Source of the DNA: Candidatus Melainabacteria bacterium
GTDB lineage: Bacteria > Cyanobacteriota > Vampirovibrionia > 2-02-FULL-35-15
Length of the DNA stretch: 64,000 bases
Direction: 5' to 3'
NCBI GenBank assembly: GCA_023250155.1
Contig: JAHFBG010000001.1
Location: 311,131-375,130, forward strand
The notes under the pieces are model-generated. The model did no database searches. It saw only the letters and a list, made by a program, of their open reading frames with translations, and was not told where the DNA came from. This document shows positions 33,957-42,215 of the stretch, one piece after another (the stretch's first letter is position 1; each line of letters begins with the position of its first letter). A program made the position numbers and the translations under genes.

Positions 33957-35123
33957 TTATAAAGAGTGAGACCAAAGACGTTTGATAAAGGTTGAAAAGT
34001 TAATAATTTCAATTTTATCTTCTGTCAAACTATTATTTTTTACTAAAGATACAACTAAACGTTTTTTAATCTTTGAGTGTTCTCTTTTTAATTCACGAAG
34101 TCCTTTTAGATCATTATTGGTAATTTTTTCTTTAGCTTTAACTTCTATTGCTATTTCCATATCATTAATTACAAAATCAACTTCTACACCAGTACTTAGC
34201 CGCCAGTAGGTTATATCCCAGTTTGGATCATTATATGAATTATATGTTTTTAGCTCATGAAATACCCAGTTTTCAAATGCTTTACCAAAGAGTTCAGATC
34301 CAGCTTGAAGATCACCTCGCTTTGCCAAGTGATTTACAAGCCCAACATCAAAAAAATAAAATTTAGGGGATTGGATAATTCTTCGTTTTGGCCTTTTCCT
34401 AAATGCTGGTAAAAAACTTCCTAATAAAGTATCTTCTAGAATCTCAAAGTGAGCTTTTACTGTATTTACTGCGATACCACAATCACTGGCTATGTTTGAG
34501 AGATTTATTATCTCGCCGTCTGAAAGTGAAACAGCGCTAAGGAAATTTGAAAATAATGGGATACTTCTAACTAATGCTTCAGCAGCAATTTCTTCCTTTA
34601 AGTAATCAGCAATATAAGATTTAATTTGTTTTTTATAATTATTATTTAAATAGTGTTTAGGTATGTATCCTCTGTTTAGAATTTGCTCTAGAGAAAAATC
34701 CTCTTTTAATTCAATTGCCGAAAGTCCACATAATTCATAACGCAATGCTCTGCCGCCCAATAAATTAGCACGACCTCTTTTTACCTTTCTTGCACTACTT
34801 CCGCACAAAACAAAAAACAATCTGTGCTTTTCTATCATTAAATGGACTTCATCTAAAAGAAATGGTACACGTTGAACCTCATCTATAACAATAGGTAGTT
34901 TTTTATTCAGAGTCCCTTTTTCTAATTCATATTCAATTTCTTTTCTAAGTTGCCAAGGTTCATTTAAGTACTTTATATAAGTATCTGTTTCAAGAAGATC
35001 TATAAATTTCGCCTCTTGATATGTACTTTTTAAGAGAGTGCTTTTCCCTGTTTTTCTTGGACCCCAAAGAAAAAAGCTTTGGTCAGGTTTTTTAGGTAAT
35101 TTAAGTGCTCTTTCTATATTCAC
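33957..35123 (-). CDS. AAA-type ATPase with DUF4143 domain
   Basis: The 388 residues start with a Walker A WGPRKTGKSTLLKS (about 23-36), Walker B KLPIVIDEVQRVPFLLDEV, a Ser-Ser-Ala-Arg sensor (LCGSSARKVKRGRANLLGGR) and a C-terminal DUF4143 domain ending in a PD-(D/E)xK-like stretch STGVEVDFVINDMEIAIEVK. Such proteins are widespread orphans in mobile regions; the nuclease-like part suggests nucleic-acid handling, but function is unproven. A 24-bp perfect palindrome lies 35 bp upstream. Confidence 0.85.
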   Translation of the reverse strand: MNIERALKLPKKPDQSFFLWGPRKTGKSTLLKSTYQEAKFIDLLETDTYIKYLNEPWQLRKEIEYELEKGTLNKKLPIVIDEVQRVPFLLDEVHLMIEKHRLFFVLCGSSARKVKRGRANLLGGRALRYELCGLSAIELKEDFSLEQILNRGYIPKHYLNNNYKKQIKSYIADYLKEEIAAEALVRSIPLFSNFLSAVSLSDGEIINLSNIASDCGIAVNTVKAHFEILEDTLLGSFLPAFRKRPKRRIIQSPKFYFFDVGLVNHLAKRGDLQAGSELFGKAFENWVFHELKTYNSYNDPNWDITYWRLSTGVEVDFVINDMEIAIEVKAKEKITNNDLKGLRELKREHSKIKKRLVVSLVKNNSLTEDKIEIINFSTFIKRLWSHSL

Positions 35124-35157
35124 AAGTAAAAATAGCTTATCATATTTTCAATGTCAC

Positions 35158-35181
35158 TGCAAATATTCATGAATATTTGCA
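35158..35181. promoter_or_regulatory. 24-bp perfect palindrome upstream of the ATPase gene
   Basis: The half-site TGCAAATATTCA is followed directly by its complement TGAATATTTGCA. On the minus strand it sits just upstream of TATGAT (about 35140-35145), a -10 candidate for the ATPase gene, so it would overlap the -35 region. A repressor site is likely. Confidence 0.6.
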
Positions 35182-35238
35182 CACTTATTGCATTAAATAT
35201 AAATAACAATTACATATATTCTGAGAATATTACAAGTA

Positions 35239-35366
35239 AAAGGTTAAAATATCTATTAAAGAGGTATAAATTAAGCAGCCATCTTATAAAAGTTAAGATT
35301 CACAAGGTGGGAAACATCGTTCTTGCCTCGCTCACGAAGTGAGCGGGAACTAGGTCTCCAAGATTT
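35239..35366 (+). repeat. Dispersed repeat R5 (with hairpin insert)
   Basis: AAGGTTAAAATATCTATTAA, GAGGTATAAATTAAGCAGC, stem ATCTTA...TAAGAT (both arms changed relative to R1, keeping pairing), ACAAGGTGGGAAACATCGTT, insert CGCTCAC-GAA-GTGAGCG, GGAACTAGGTCTCCAAGATT. Confidence 0.82.
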
Positions 35367-35371
35367 CAAGA

Positions 35372-35602
35372 TCACTTAAAATTCTTTGCATATTGATCTA
35401 AAAGCGAACGAATCATTGTTTGATAATGAGTATGAAACTTATCTGCTTGTTGTTTGAAAAAATCCAAACTTTCCCGACTGAGAGATAAGGTAACTTTAAC
35501 ATTATCTTCTTTAAACACTAAATCCTTAGGCTCAGGCAAGAAGTCTTTAATCACCCTTGCATTAACTAATTCATCCGTATATTTAACTATTTTCTTTTTC
35601 AT
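35372..35602 (-). CDS. brnA: BrnA-like antitoxin (second copy)
   Basis: The start is placed at the ATG at 35602 (MKKKIVKYTDELVNARVIKD), which has AAAAAGGA upstream, rather than at 35635. The C-terminal part VKVTLSLSRESLDFFKQQAD then YQTMIRSLLDQYA is a ribbon-helix-helix like BrnA or its BrnA-like relatives. It overlaps the end of the brnT-like gene by 20 bases. It is clearly different in sequence from the copy at 30701. Confidence 0.8.
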   Translation of the reverse strand: MKKKIVKYTDELVNARVIKDFLPEPKDLVFKEDNVKVTLSLSRESLDFFKQQADKFHTHYQTMIRSLLDQYAKNFK

Positions 35603-35858
35603 AAATCCTTTTTCCTTTCCTCCAATATCCTGCACCTATAATGCGTATTTTGTCTTCTCGCACCATAAATCTAACTGTAATAATTTCACCATCTGCTTTG
35701 CCAAAGCAAAAATATCTCTTTTCATCTTCATTACTATGATTAAGATCTTCTGCGATAACACGATTAGGATCAGAAAATGCATATTGAGCAGTGTAAAAAG
35801 AGATATCATGTTTTCTTTTGTTTGTTTCATCTTTAGCTTCATCCCATTCAAATTGCAT
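35583..35858 (-). CDS. brnT: BrnT ribonuclease toxin (second copy)
   Basis: MQFEWDEAKDETNKRKHDIS, FYTAQYAFSDPNRV, KRYFCFGKADGEIITVRFMV and RIIGAGYWRKGKRIYE match BrnT. The residues shared with the first copy are those of the family, so the two modules arrived separately. A 21-bp palindrome containing a TATAAT-like core lies 50-70 bp upstream. Confidence 0.88.
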   Translation of the reverse strand: MQFEWDEAKDETNKRKHDISFYTAQYAFSDPNRVIAEDLNHSNEDEKRYFCFGKADGEIITVRFMVREDKIRIIGAGYWRKGKRIYEKENS

Positions 35859-35906
35859 TTGTAGTTTATATTATACCAATATCACCATACTTGTAACCAT
35901 ACTCTT

Positions 35907-35927
35907 ATATGGGTATAATACCCATAT
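35907..35927. promoter_or_regulatory. 21-bp perfect palindrome upstream of brnTA-2
   Basis: ATATGGGTAT-A-ATACCCATAT, with two further ACCATAC direct repeats between it and the gene (35884-35890, 35896-35902). A BrnA operator is the natural reading. The spacing to the start (49 bases) puts it at or above the -35 region. Confidence 0.5.
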
Positions 35928-35990
35928 TGAATTATAATTTAATTAAAGTCGAATGCAATCAGTCAAATTCCATTTAGAAACAGCTGTTTC

Positions 35991-36095
35991 TTAACCAAAA
36001 TCAAGCTGCTTTTGCTAGAAAATGAGCATTAACAAGGTGAGAAACATCGTTCTTGCCTCGCTCATGAAGTGAGCGGGAACTAGGTCTCCAAATTT
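35991..36095 (+). repeat. Dispersed repeat R6 (with hairpin insert)
   Basis: Left part is of the second subtype (TCAAGCTGCTTTTGCTAG, GAGCATTAACAAGGTGAG), then AAACATCGTT, insert CGCTCAT-GAA-GTGAGCG and AACTAGGTCTCCAAATTTT. The left GGTTAAAATAT end is absent. Confidence 0.78.
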
Positions 36096-36187
36096 TAAGC
36101 CTGGCTTGAGTTTCATTAATTATTGAAGAATAACTTTGTGAAACAAAGTGCTTGGTGGATGTAAAAACGGATTCATCCAGATTAACA

Positions 36188-37330
36188 TTAACCTAAAATC
36201 CTAGCTCTGGCAGCTTGGGCACAAGTAATATCTTCTACCATAAAACCATTTAAGCGTGTAGTTGTAGGATTCTCTTTGACAAATTGCATTCTTCTCATCA
36301 TAAGAAATAGTTGTTCAACTAATGTTGTTTTGGTCTCAAACAAATACTTTGTATTACCAGGATGTATAGTGTGTCCTAAATCCTTTTCCAGATCAGCACT
36401 TGTTACAAATGGTCCAGCAGCAGGAGATGGAATAACATTGAAATTCAGCTCATGAGCTAATCTTAAACATTGATTTGTTGCACCAGTTAAATCAGGAAGC
36501 AAATAACTAACCCCATAATCATTTTTCATTCTTTGTAGTCTTTGTTTATCTTCTGTATCCATTACAAAATGTCTTTGTGGATCACTTGGATCATCACTAC
36601 TCCATTTATAGCAATGAGTACTATCAGAAAGTTTTATTCCATCTAAACCTCTTCTACTTAAATAATCCCTGACAATACCAGAGGCCATTTCTCTTTTCCA
36701 TGGATCTAAAAAAGTAGTGTTTCCAATTACAAGTTCATTTCTATTTTTTGTGTGAAGATTATGTCTTTGTATCCAGTCTAGAAGTGATTCAACTGTTTGT
36801 TCTGTAGCAGTTTTAAAATTGCTCTTTATATCAGGACCTTGTCCTAATTGAACCTTTAAATCAAATAAAACTATTTTTCCAGGAGGTGGAACCATATCAT
36901 CTAATTTAGGAATATAATCCCCATTTCTTGTTGTTCTTAGTTTAAAGTTGTCTTTCTCAATACCTGTTTTTTCTAAAAGTCCAAGAATAAATTCAATTTC
37001 ATCTTTCTTAGCGCCAAGTTTTTCCAATTCTTCTCTGCCACCTATTCTATCTAAAAACCATTTTTCTTCTTTGTCAGGAGTTGTTTTAAGCTTTTTATTT
37101 AGTTCCGGATAAGTTAAGTCACTTATATCTCTACCTGGCTTATCTGTTCTTTCCCATAAACTATTTGCTGGATTATAAGAAACGGTTGTATCTTGCATTA
37201 CGAAAACATCTCTTTCGTCTCCATCTACTATTCCTCCATTTTTTCCATAGGTCTCAGCATAGGCACCCGCTGTTTGTTGAAGTGCTCCATATTGACTTAA
37301 ACATCTATGTCCAATGAGTTTTATGTTCAT
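36188..37330 (-). CDS. GDPD-like (glycerophosphodiester phosphodiesterase fold) protein
   Basis: The 380 residues begin KLIGHRCLSQYGALQQTAG and follow with GDERDVFVMQDTTVSYNP, RDISDLTYPELNKKL, YIPKLDDMVPP and KIVLFDLKVQ. These match, in order, the GHRG, E-x-DV, ISxLTxxEL, IPTLxEVL and VNIELK blocks of GDPD enzymes. The metal-binding and catalytic residues are partly altered (for example HD replaced by QD), so activity is uncertain. Two large inserts separate the blocks. No signal peptide is seen. No operon partner. Confidence 0.62.
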   Translation of the reverse strand: MNIKLIGHRCLSQYGALQQTAGAYAETYGKNGGIVDGDERDVFVMQDTTVSYNPANSLWERTDKPGRDISDLTYPELNKKLKTTPDKEEKWFLDRIGGREELEKLGAKKDEIEFILGLLEKTGIEKDNFKLRTTRNGDYIPKLDDMVPPPGKIVLFDLKVQLGQGPDIKSNFKTATEQTVESLLDWIQRHNLHTKNRNELVIGNTTFLDPWKREMASGIVRDYLSRRGLDGIKLSDSTHCYKWSSDDPSDPQRHFVMDTEDKQRLQRMKNDYGVSYLLPDLTGATNQCLRLAHELNFNVIPSPAAGPFVTSADLEKDLGHTIHPGNTKYLFETKTTLVEQLFLMMRRMQFVKENPTTTRLNGFMVEDITCAQAARARILG

Positions 37331-37562
37331 GATCTGATATTACTATAGACTAAAAGAAATTTGCTACGTACTTTCTAAACAAATAATTAAAAAGCAAATT
37401 AATTCTTTCTAACGTTCTTAACCTCTTAACTAGCGAATCTCATCATTTTCATTGGTTTTTCACTCACATAGGTGAGCAGTTACAATTTATTTAATCTAAA
37501 TCTATAAGCTTAATAATTATTTAATCCCTTTTACAATTTGTCCAAAGTAAAATTAAAAACTT

Positions 37563-38582
37563 ATGCTTGTAACAAACAAACTACATCCAATGATTAGTGC
37601 CATTGAAACTTCTAGACATTTAGCTGCAATTGCAGCAAAGCCAGAAGATACAAGGACAGTATATGAGGAAGCTGCAGTACATTTTATACAAGGTACAACA
37701 ACAACTGTTTTAGATGATCAACATTCAACAGTGGGTTCAATTATCAGAGGTTATTCTCATGGCTCTAAAGTTAGATATTACAGAGCACTGACCAATGCAA
37801 AAAGAGCATTAAATTTAGCTCCAAAAGTTGTTTATGCTCCTGGTCATGGAAATGATGTTAGCCACTGTGAAGTATTTTATAATGCAGATAAAATCATAAA
37901 TCTTGATGTTGATCCACACGCTGTAGAATTAATGAGAAAACTTTATACAGATACTGACAATATAGAATCCCATGTAGGGTATGCAGAAACATTTAAACCA
38001 GATTATCCTGTAGATCTCTTAATTGTATTTGGGGCAGCCTTTGACTTAAATAAACTGGACTTAAATGAAATAATTGCAAAAAATGGTTATTTCATATCAA
38101 ATCCTTTTTCAGAAGACAAGTACAAAGAACTTGAATTTTTAGGAAGATATGATGAGAATGGACTTATACCTAATGATGAAGAACATTACCGAACAGTTTT
38201 AACAGATAAGGAATTATTAAGAAAAGGAACTACTAGTCGTACGCGGTTTGCAAGTTATGCGGATGTGTTAAAAATAGTTTATAAATTAACAGGTCAAACT
38301 TCGGGGTTAATTAAACCTTATAATGAACTTAGGGATTTAGCAATTGCCCAAGTAATTCAAAGATCCAAGGAACGACATCAATCACTAGAATATAAGAGAC
38401 AATTAGAAGAAGCCCATATAGAATATTTTGATTACAATGAAGATCACTATAGAGAGCTGGCTAAGCACTTGGGAACAAAGACAGTTACTTTATCCTTGGA
38501 TAATAGAGAATTTGAATTAAAGCCTTTACCTGATGTAACTAGGCGATACAATTCCGCGTGTGTTTATAAAAAGGTGAGTTAA
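37563..38582 (+). CDS. Hypothetical protein with a methyltransferase-like Rossmann segment
   Basis: I do not recognise the family. Residues about 95-175 read KVVYAPGHGNDVSHCEVFYN, KIINLDVDPHAVELMRKLY, VGYAETF and PVDLLIVFGAAFDL, the strand-loop-helix rhythm of a SAM-dependent methyltransferase, but the glycine-rich loop is not canonical. The last 100 residues are charged and helical. A TAAAAT hexamer lies nine bases before the ATG and there is no Shine-Dalgarno. Confidence 0.55.
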   Translation: MLVTNKLHPMISAIETSRHLAAIAAKPEDTRTVYEEAAVHFIQGTTTTVLDDQHSTVGSIIRGYSHGSKVRYYRALTNAKRALNLAPKVVYAPGHGNDVSHCEVFYNADKIINLDVDPHAVELMRKLYTDTDNIESHVGYAETFKPDYPVDLLIVFGAAFDLNKLDLNEIIAKNGYFISNPFSEDKYKELEFLGRYDENGLIPNDEEHYRTVLTDKELLRKGTTSRTRFASYADVLKIVYKLTGQTSGLIKPYNELRDLAIAQVIQRSKERHQSLEYKRQLEEAHIEYFDYNEDHYRELAKHLGTKTVTLSLDNREFELKPLPDVTRRYNSACVYKKVS

Positions 38583-38584
38583 GT

Positions 38585-38618
38585 ACGCCGCCTTCAGTGG
38601 TATATTTACCTTTTTAAG
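38585..38618 (+). repeat. Dispersed repeat fragment R7
   Basis: ACGCCGCCTTCAGTGGTATA followed by TTTACCTTTTTAAGG matches the middle of R13 (GCTGCCTTCAGTGGTATATT). It lies between the methyltransferase-like gene and the 3' end of the YHYH gene, which it slightly overlaps. Confidence 0.5.
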
Positions 38619-40203
38619 GTATGCATGAAAGCTGGCTTTGTCCAGGTGGTATCAAACAAGTTCCCGACATAGAGCTAAAAGAGCAAGAATTGCCCGATGA
38701 CTTTCCTGAACACGCATTAATTGCTTCTGTTGGTGGTGTGCTACCTGATTGACCGCCTGGTTGACTTGGTTGTCCTCCAGACTGATTGCTTTGTGATTGT
38801 ACTGGTGTACCTTTATAACAGCCAAGTACATATGGATATTCTAACGTTGCAACATAATGATACATCTCAATTAAATTTCCATCCCAATTGACTTTACTGA
38901 TGCGACCGTGACACTCATCGAGATTAGCATTAGTTAACAATTTGCCATTTTTATCCTTCTCAACATATATACCAAAACCATCATAAGCATAACCAACGAA
39001 AGTGGAAGTATTAGCACTGCCGGTCTTAGAAAGAATACACGATGGTATATTGTGATGGTGATATAGTCCTTGTTGTTGAGGATGTCCATCACATTGATCA
39101 TCAATTGTTTCATATGCTGGAGCATCGCGACCTACTTCATCAAGTGGATTAAAGAGTACAGCACCATCAGTTAAAATAGCAATTGCTCCTGCAGGAAGAC
39201 AGCTTGGAGTAGTGACAACTGTTGGGTTTAGTGGCAATGATAAGTTAATGCTTTGTTCTTTTATACTATTTGGATTGCGGTCATAAGCATAAGCAGGTTC
39301 ACTTGAAGAAATTGGAAATATACCAGTGGTATGGTTAATCGGTAAACCATTGCTTGTAATCATTCGCTTGTCACCAGAAGTAGTGACATTAAAGATAGCA
39401 TTTGGCCAACTTACATTACCAGATACAGTAACTTTTTTAGTGGAGTCCCAAGTATTTGCAGTAGTATTTACCCAAGGACCAATTACTGAAGCACCAACAC
39501 CACTATCAAACATTGTTTGGCATGAGAATACATTACCAACTTTTGCACTTGTTGAAATGCTACCATCCCCAATTGGAATTTTAGTTGCATCAATAGGATT
39601 TATTGCATCAGGAATAGGAAGTGTTGGTGAAATAGCGCCTTGTTGACTTCCACTTGATGATGTACTGGTTTGCTGACTGCCGCTTGATGATGAATTACCA
39701 TTGGGTTGACTTTCTGGCTGGTTGTTATTTTTTGGCGGTGCATTTGTAATTGAGCACCCATCCAGATCAACTTTTTTTGTATAAATGAAAAGATTCTTAC
39801 TAAAAGAACCATTTAGTTTTTTTGAACCGATAGTTACTAGTCTAATTGTATGAATATCTCCCTCTATGTCGTTTAAAGTTACATCTACATCTTTTTTTGA
39901 GTGGACTCTTATAGGAGTTATAGCTGCACCACTGTACACACCCTCTTGATTTACTGTACCATTTAGCTTTCCATCTTTGACACATAGTGTTAAAGCAATA
40001 TTCCCAATGATAGAACTTTTTTTCTTTGATATGATTTGACTTACCTTTCCTTGCCAAATACCGGTAAAGCGATCACTTACTGGTTTTAAGGTTTGAGCCA
40101 ATAATTCATTATCATTATGAGACAGTGCTTTGTAATTAAATAAAGATAAAAAACTAAAGCTCATTATAAATAATATGAACTTACAACTATTGATTTTTTT
40201 CAT
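38614..40203 (-). CDS. Secreted YHYH-domain protein
   Basis: The 529 residues start with a signal peptide (about 1-28), then a beta-rich N-terminal domain (FTGIWQGKVSQII, GNIALTLCVKDGKLNGTV, KKVDLDGCS), a Ser/Gln/Gly linker (about 160-195), a YHYH domain with GLYHHHNIPSCIL, VGYAYDGFGIYVEKD, DECHGRI and MYHYVATLEYPYVLGC, and a C-terminal Cys motif (ACSGKSSGNSCSF, GTCLIPPGQSQLSCIP). The N- and C-terminal domains, but not the YHYH domain, recur in the protein at 50594. YHYH domains are probably metal- or ligand-binding. No operon partner. Confidence 0.85.
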   Translation of the reverse strand: MKKINSCKFILFIMSFSFLSLFNYKALSHNDNELLAQTLKPVSDRFTGIWQGKVSQIISKKKSSIIGNIALTLCVKDGKLNGTVNQEGVYSGAAITPIRVHSKKDVDVTLNDIEGDIHTIRLVTIGSKKLNGSFSKNLFIYTKKVDLDGCSITNAPPKNNNQPESQPNGNSSSSGSQQTSTSSSGSQQGAISPTLPIPDAINPIDATKIPIGDGSISTSAKVGNVFSCQTMFDSGVGASVIGPWVNTTANTWDSTKKVTVSGNVSWPNAIFNVTTSGDKRMITSNGLPINHTTGIFPISSSEPAYAYDRNPNSIKEQSINLSLPLNPTVVTTPSCLPAGAIAILTDGAVLFNPLDEVGRDAPAYETIDDQCDGHPQQQGLYHHHNIPSCILSKTGSANTSTFVGYAYDGFGIYVEKDKNGKLLTNANLDECHGRISKVNWDGNLIEMYHYVATLEYPYVLGCYKGTPVQSQSNQSGGQPSQPGGQSGSTPPTEAINACSGKSSGNSCSFSSMSGTCLIPPGQSQLSCIP

Positions 40204-40576
40204 CTTAAAACTCCTCTCTAAGTATGCTATTCATAAAATATACAATGCTCATATGTAATTAACAATATATTGTTTTGGTTTATACAAGAATTTCCTTCAG
40301 ATGATCCAATGTCTTTAGCATAACCTCTATAGCAAATCCTGCTAATTGAAAAAGGTTAAAATATAAACATCGGAGGTATAAGTTAAGCAGCTACCTTATA
40401 AAGGTTAAAATTTACTACTATTTTAGGTTTCCCACTTTGAGGAATAAAACAAATCTAACTTAGGTTCGAATCTCGGAATTAATTATGGACTTGAGGGAGC
40501 AATAGTAATACTTGATTAATTCATTCTCGCCTTGGTATCTTTAGTTAGGTTTTGATTTAGAAAAGGAGAATTTGAA
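40204..40576. other. 373-bp intergenic region with promoter and repeat R8
   Basis: The left 60 bases resemble the upstream region of the related gene at 50594 (TATAAAATATACAAT... TGTAATTAACAA on the plus strand near 40233 and 51301), pointing to a shared promoter. Repeat R8 occupies 40351-40440. I see no gene. Confidence 0.55.
40351..40440 (+). repeat. Dispersed repeat R8 (right end replaced)
   Basis: AAAGGTTAAAATATAAACAT, GGAGGTATAAGTTAAGCAGC, stem ACCTTATAAAGGT. Right of this the copy departs into ACTATTTTAGGTTTCCCACTTT, a sequence also found near 46172 (ACTATTTTAGGTTCGCCACTTT). Confidence 0.75.
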
Positions 40577-41221
40577 ATGCCAGCTATTGCAACAGTTATA
40601 CAAACAACAGCAAATCCAATAAGACATAAGGATGTTCCAAGAAGAGAAGTATATGTAAGAAGGGAAGGGGAAGGTCCAAATGATCTTGCAGCACTTCCAA
40701 ATAAGTTCCCATTTCAATACATGCTTTTAGATGGTATTTTAAAGCTAGGAGATTTTGGTGTAAAAACCAGATCAGGAAATAATGTTGAAACAGGACTCCA
40801 CTTACTTTATTCATCAAGTAATACAATGACTCCATCATTGGAATCATATCCACAGTTTAGAGATTCAGAAACATATCCATCACCAGCTCTTGTAGGAGTC
40901 GGGGAAGTAAAAAAAGTTAGGACTCTCACTGATGATGAACTTGAACAGCTTCTTTACCAGTTTAATAATTCTACCGATCTAGAAGAAATTGAGGGCAGGC
41001 ATCGATACGTTTACCCATTAGACTATGGTCTGTTTTTCCAAGGACTTAGAAAGTTTGAAAAACCAGTAGACTTTAAAGCTAGTGGTGGTCCAGTATCAGA
41101 AGTGCGTGTACCACGATCACAAAGAAAAGCAATTGGTGAATTAAAAGAACAATTACAGCAAATAGGACTTACATTAGATCACATTAAACTCTTTGAAAGA
41201 CTTAAGACAAAAGCAGTTTAA
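40577..41221 (+). CDS. Hypothetical protein, 214 aa
   Basis: I do not recognise the family. AAAAGGAGAATTTGAA before the ATG is a strong Shine-Dalgarno. The protein is soluble, with no signal peptide. Landmarks are VRREGEGPNDLAALPNKFPF, ILKLGDFGVKTRSGNN, VKKVRTLTDDELEQLLYQF and a helical end IGELKEQLQQIGLTLDHIKL. It is the only gene between repeats R8 and R9. Confidence 0.6.
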   Translation: MPAIATVIQTTANPIRHKDVPRREVYVRREGEGPNDLAALPNKFPFQYMLLDGILKLGDFGVKTRSGNNVETGLHLLYSSSNTMTPSLESYPQFRDSETYPSPALVGVGEVKKVRTLTDDELEQLLYQFNNSTDLEEIEGRHRYVYPLDYGLFFQGLRKFEKPVDFKASGGPVSEVRVPRSQRKAIGELKEQLQQIGLTLDHIKLFERLKTKAV

Positions 41222-41227
41222 TTTTCT

Positions 41228-41294
41228 CAAGCCACCTTCAATAGCATATGTACATTAACGGTGGAAAACATCGTTAACTAGGCTTCCAAATCAT
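41228..41294 (+). repeat. Dispersed repeat R9 (no hairpin insert)
   Basis: CAAGCCACCTTCAATAGCAT, GTACATTAACGGTGGAAAAC, ATCGTTAACTAGGCTTCCAAATCAT. CCACC and GGTGG pair, and the GTTAAC core is uninterrupted. Confidence 0.78.
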
Positions 41295-41363
41295 TAGAAA
41301 ATTATATTGTTAAAGCAAATTTATAAAGGAAGTTGAGTTCTTAACCATTTCTTATATCACTAT

Positions 41364-41388
41364 TGATATATATCACATATGATATAAT
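41364..41388 (+). promoter_or_regulatory. higBA promoter and operator
   Basis: A perfect dyad TGATATATATCA (41364-41375) lies just upstream of TATAAT (41383-41388). The ATG is at 41395, six bases beyond the hexamer and with no Shine-Dalgarno, so the message may be leaderless. The antitoxin's XRE domain would be expected to bind the dyad. Confidence 0.55.
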
Positions 41389-41394
41389 TCATTT

Positions 41395-41748
41395 ATGTCG
41401 TGGAATATAGAAATGTATGAAACGGAAGGAGGCAGAAAACCTGTAGAAGAATTCTTAATAGCATTACCCAAAAATCATGAAACCAAAATCAACGTTCTAA
41501 TACAAAGATTATCTCAAGAAGGAAATATGTTTGGGTTTCCATTTATTAAAACTATATCTGGGAAATTAAAAGAATTAAGAATTCAAGCATCACCAAATAT
41601 CTACAGAATCTTTTACTTTTTATTTACTGGCAGAAGAATAGTTTTATTGCATGCATTTACAAAAAAGAGTCAAGAAATCCCAAGAAAAGAAATAGATATT
41701 GCACTTAGTCGAATGAACGAGTATATAAGGAGACACAAAAATGGCTAA
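41395..41748 (+). CDS. higB: HigB-family toxin (phage Gp49-like)
   Basis: MSWNIEMYETEGGRKPVEEF then SGKLKELRIQASPNIYRIFY and RRIVLLHAFTKKSQEIPRKE are the HigB/Gp49 (DUF891) pattern, a RelE-fold endoribonuclease. The toxin precedes the antitoxin and the two overlap by 8 bases, the usual order for higBA. The His/Lys/Arg residues at the C-terminal end needed for cleavage are present, so it looks intact. Confidence 0.92.
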   Translation: MSWNIEMYETEGGRKPVEEFLIALPKNHETKINVLIQRLSQEGNMFGFPFIKTISGKLKELRIQASPNIYRIFYFLFTGRRIVLLHAFTKKSQEIPRKEIDIALSRMNEYIRRHKNG

Positions 41749-42058
41749 AAGAAAAAAAACAAACTATGAGATATATTTCGAGAAACAAATGAAGGACCCA
41801 GAATTTAAGAGGCTATACCAAGAAGAAGAATCTAAGTTCTCTGTTTCTCAGAAAATAAGAAGACTTAGAGAAAAACTTGGTATAACTCAACAACAGTTAG
41901 CTAAGCTTACACATACTTCGCAAGCTGCAATTGCAAGAATAGAAAGTGCAAATTATGAAGGTCATTCACTTTCTAAACTCTATGAGATTTCTGAAGCATT
42001 AGGTGCAAAATTAGTAATTGATTTTATTCCCATAAGAAATATAAAGAAATCAGCTTAA
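41741..42058 (+). CDS. higA: HigA-family antitoxin, XRE helix-turn-helix
   Basis: AAGGAGACACAAAA precedes the ATG. Residues about 35-95 form a Cro/C1 helix-turn-helix: KIRRLREKLGITQQQLAKLT, TSQAAIARIESANYEGHSLS and LYEISEALGAKLVIDF. It binds HigB and represses the operon. The first 35 residues (MAKRKKTNYEIYFEKQMKDP) are the toxin-binding part. Confidence 0.92.
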   Translation: MAKRKKTNYEIYFEKQMKDPEFKRLYQEEESKFSVSQKIRRLREKLGITQQQLAKLTHTSQAAIARIESANYEGHSLSKLYEISEALGAKLVIDFIPIRNIKKSA

Positions 42059-42215
42059 CTTAAAGATAATGTTCTATGAAAACAAACTAGATTAAATTCT
42101 AGAATAAAACAAGTTTTTATGTAAACAATTTTAATATTGGTTTGAAACCCTTGTTTTTTTGAATCAGAAAAAGGGTAAGTTTAATTTAGCTTTAAAAAAA
42201 TTAAGTGGGTAAAGT

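Larger units (their letters stand above)
35859..36187. other. 329-bp intergenic region containing repeat R6
   Basis: Apart from the operator at 35907 and repeat R6 (35991-36095), I see no coding sequence. A further 45 bases right of R6 (to about 36136) match the right flank of repeat R13 (AAATTTTAAGC...GCTTGAGTTTCAT...ATTATTGAAGAA). Confidence 0.6.

Noticed and set aside
40455..40490. A tRNA T-arm-like GGTTCGAATCTCGG sequence
   Set aside because: No acceptor, D or anticodon arm can be built around it within 90 bases, and the flanking sequence recurs partly near 46172, so it is a chance T-loop match or a very old fragment.
42120..42180. Possible terminator after higA (CCCTTG, T-run, AAGGG)
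   Set aside because: The T-run lies in the loop rather than after the stem, so it does not have terminator geometry.
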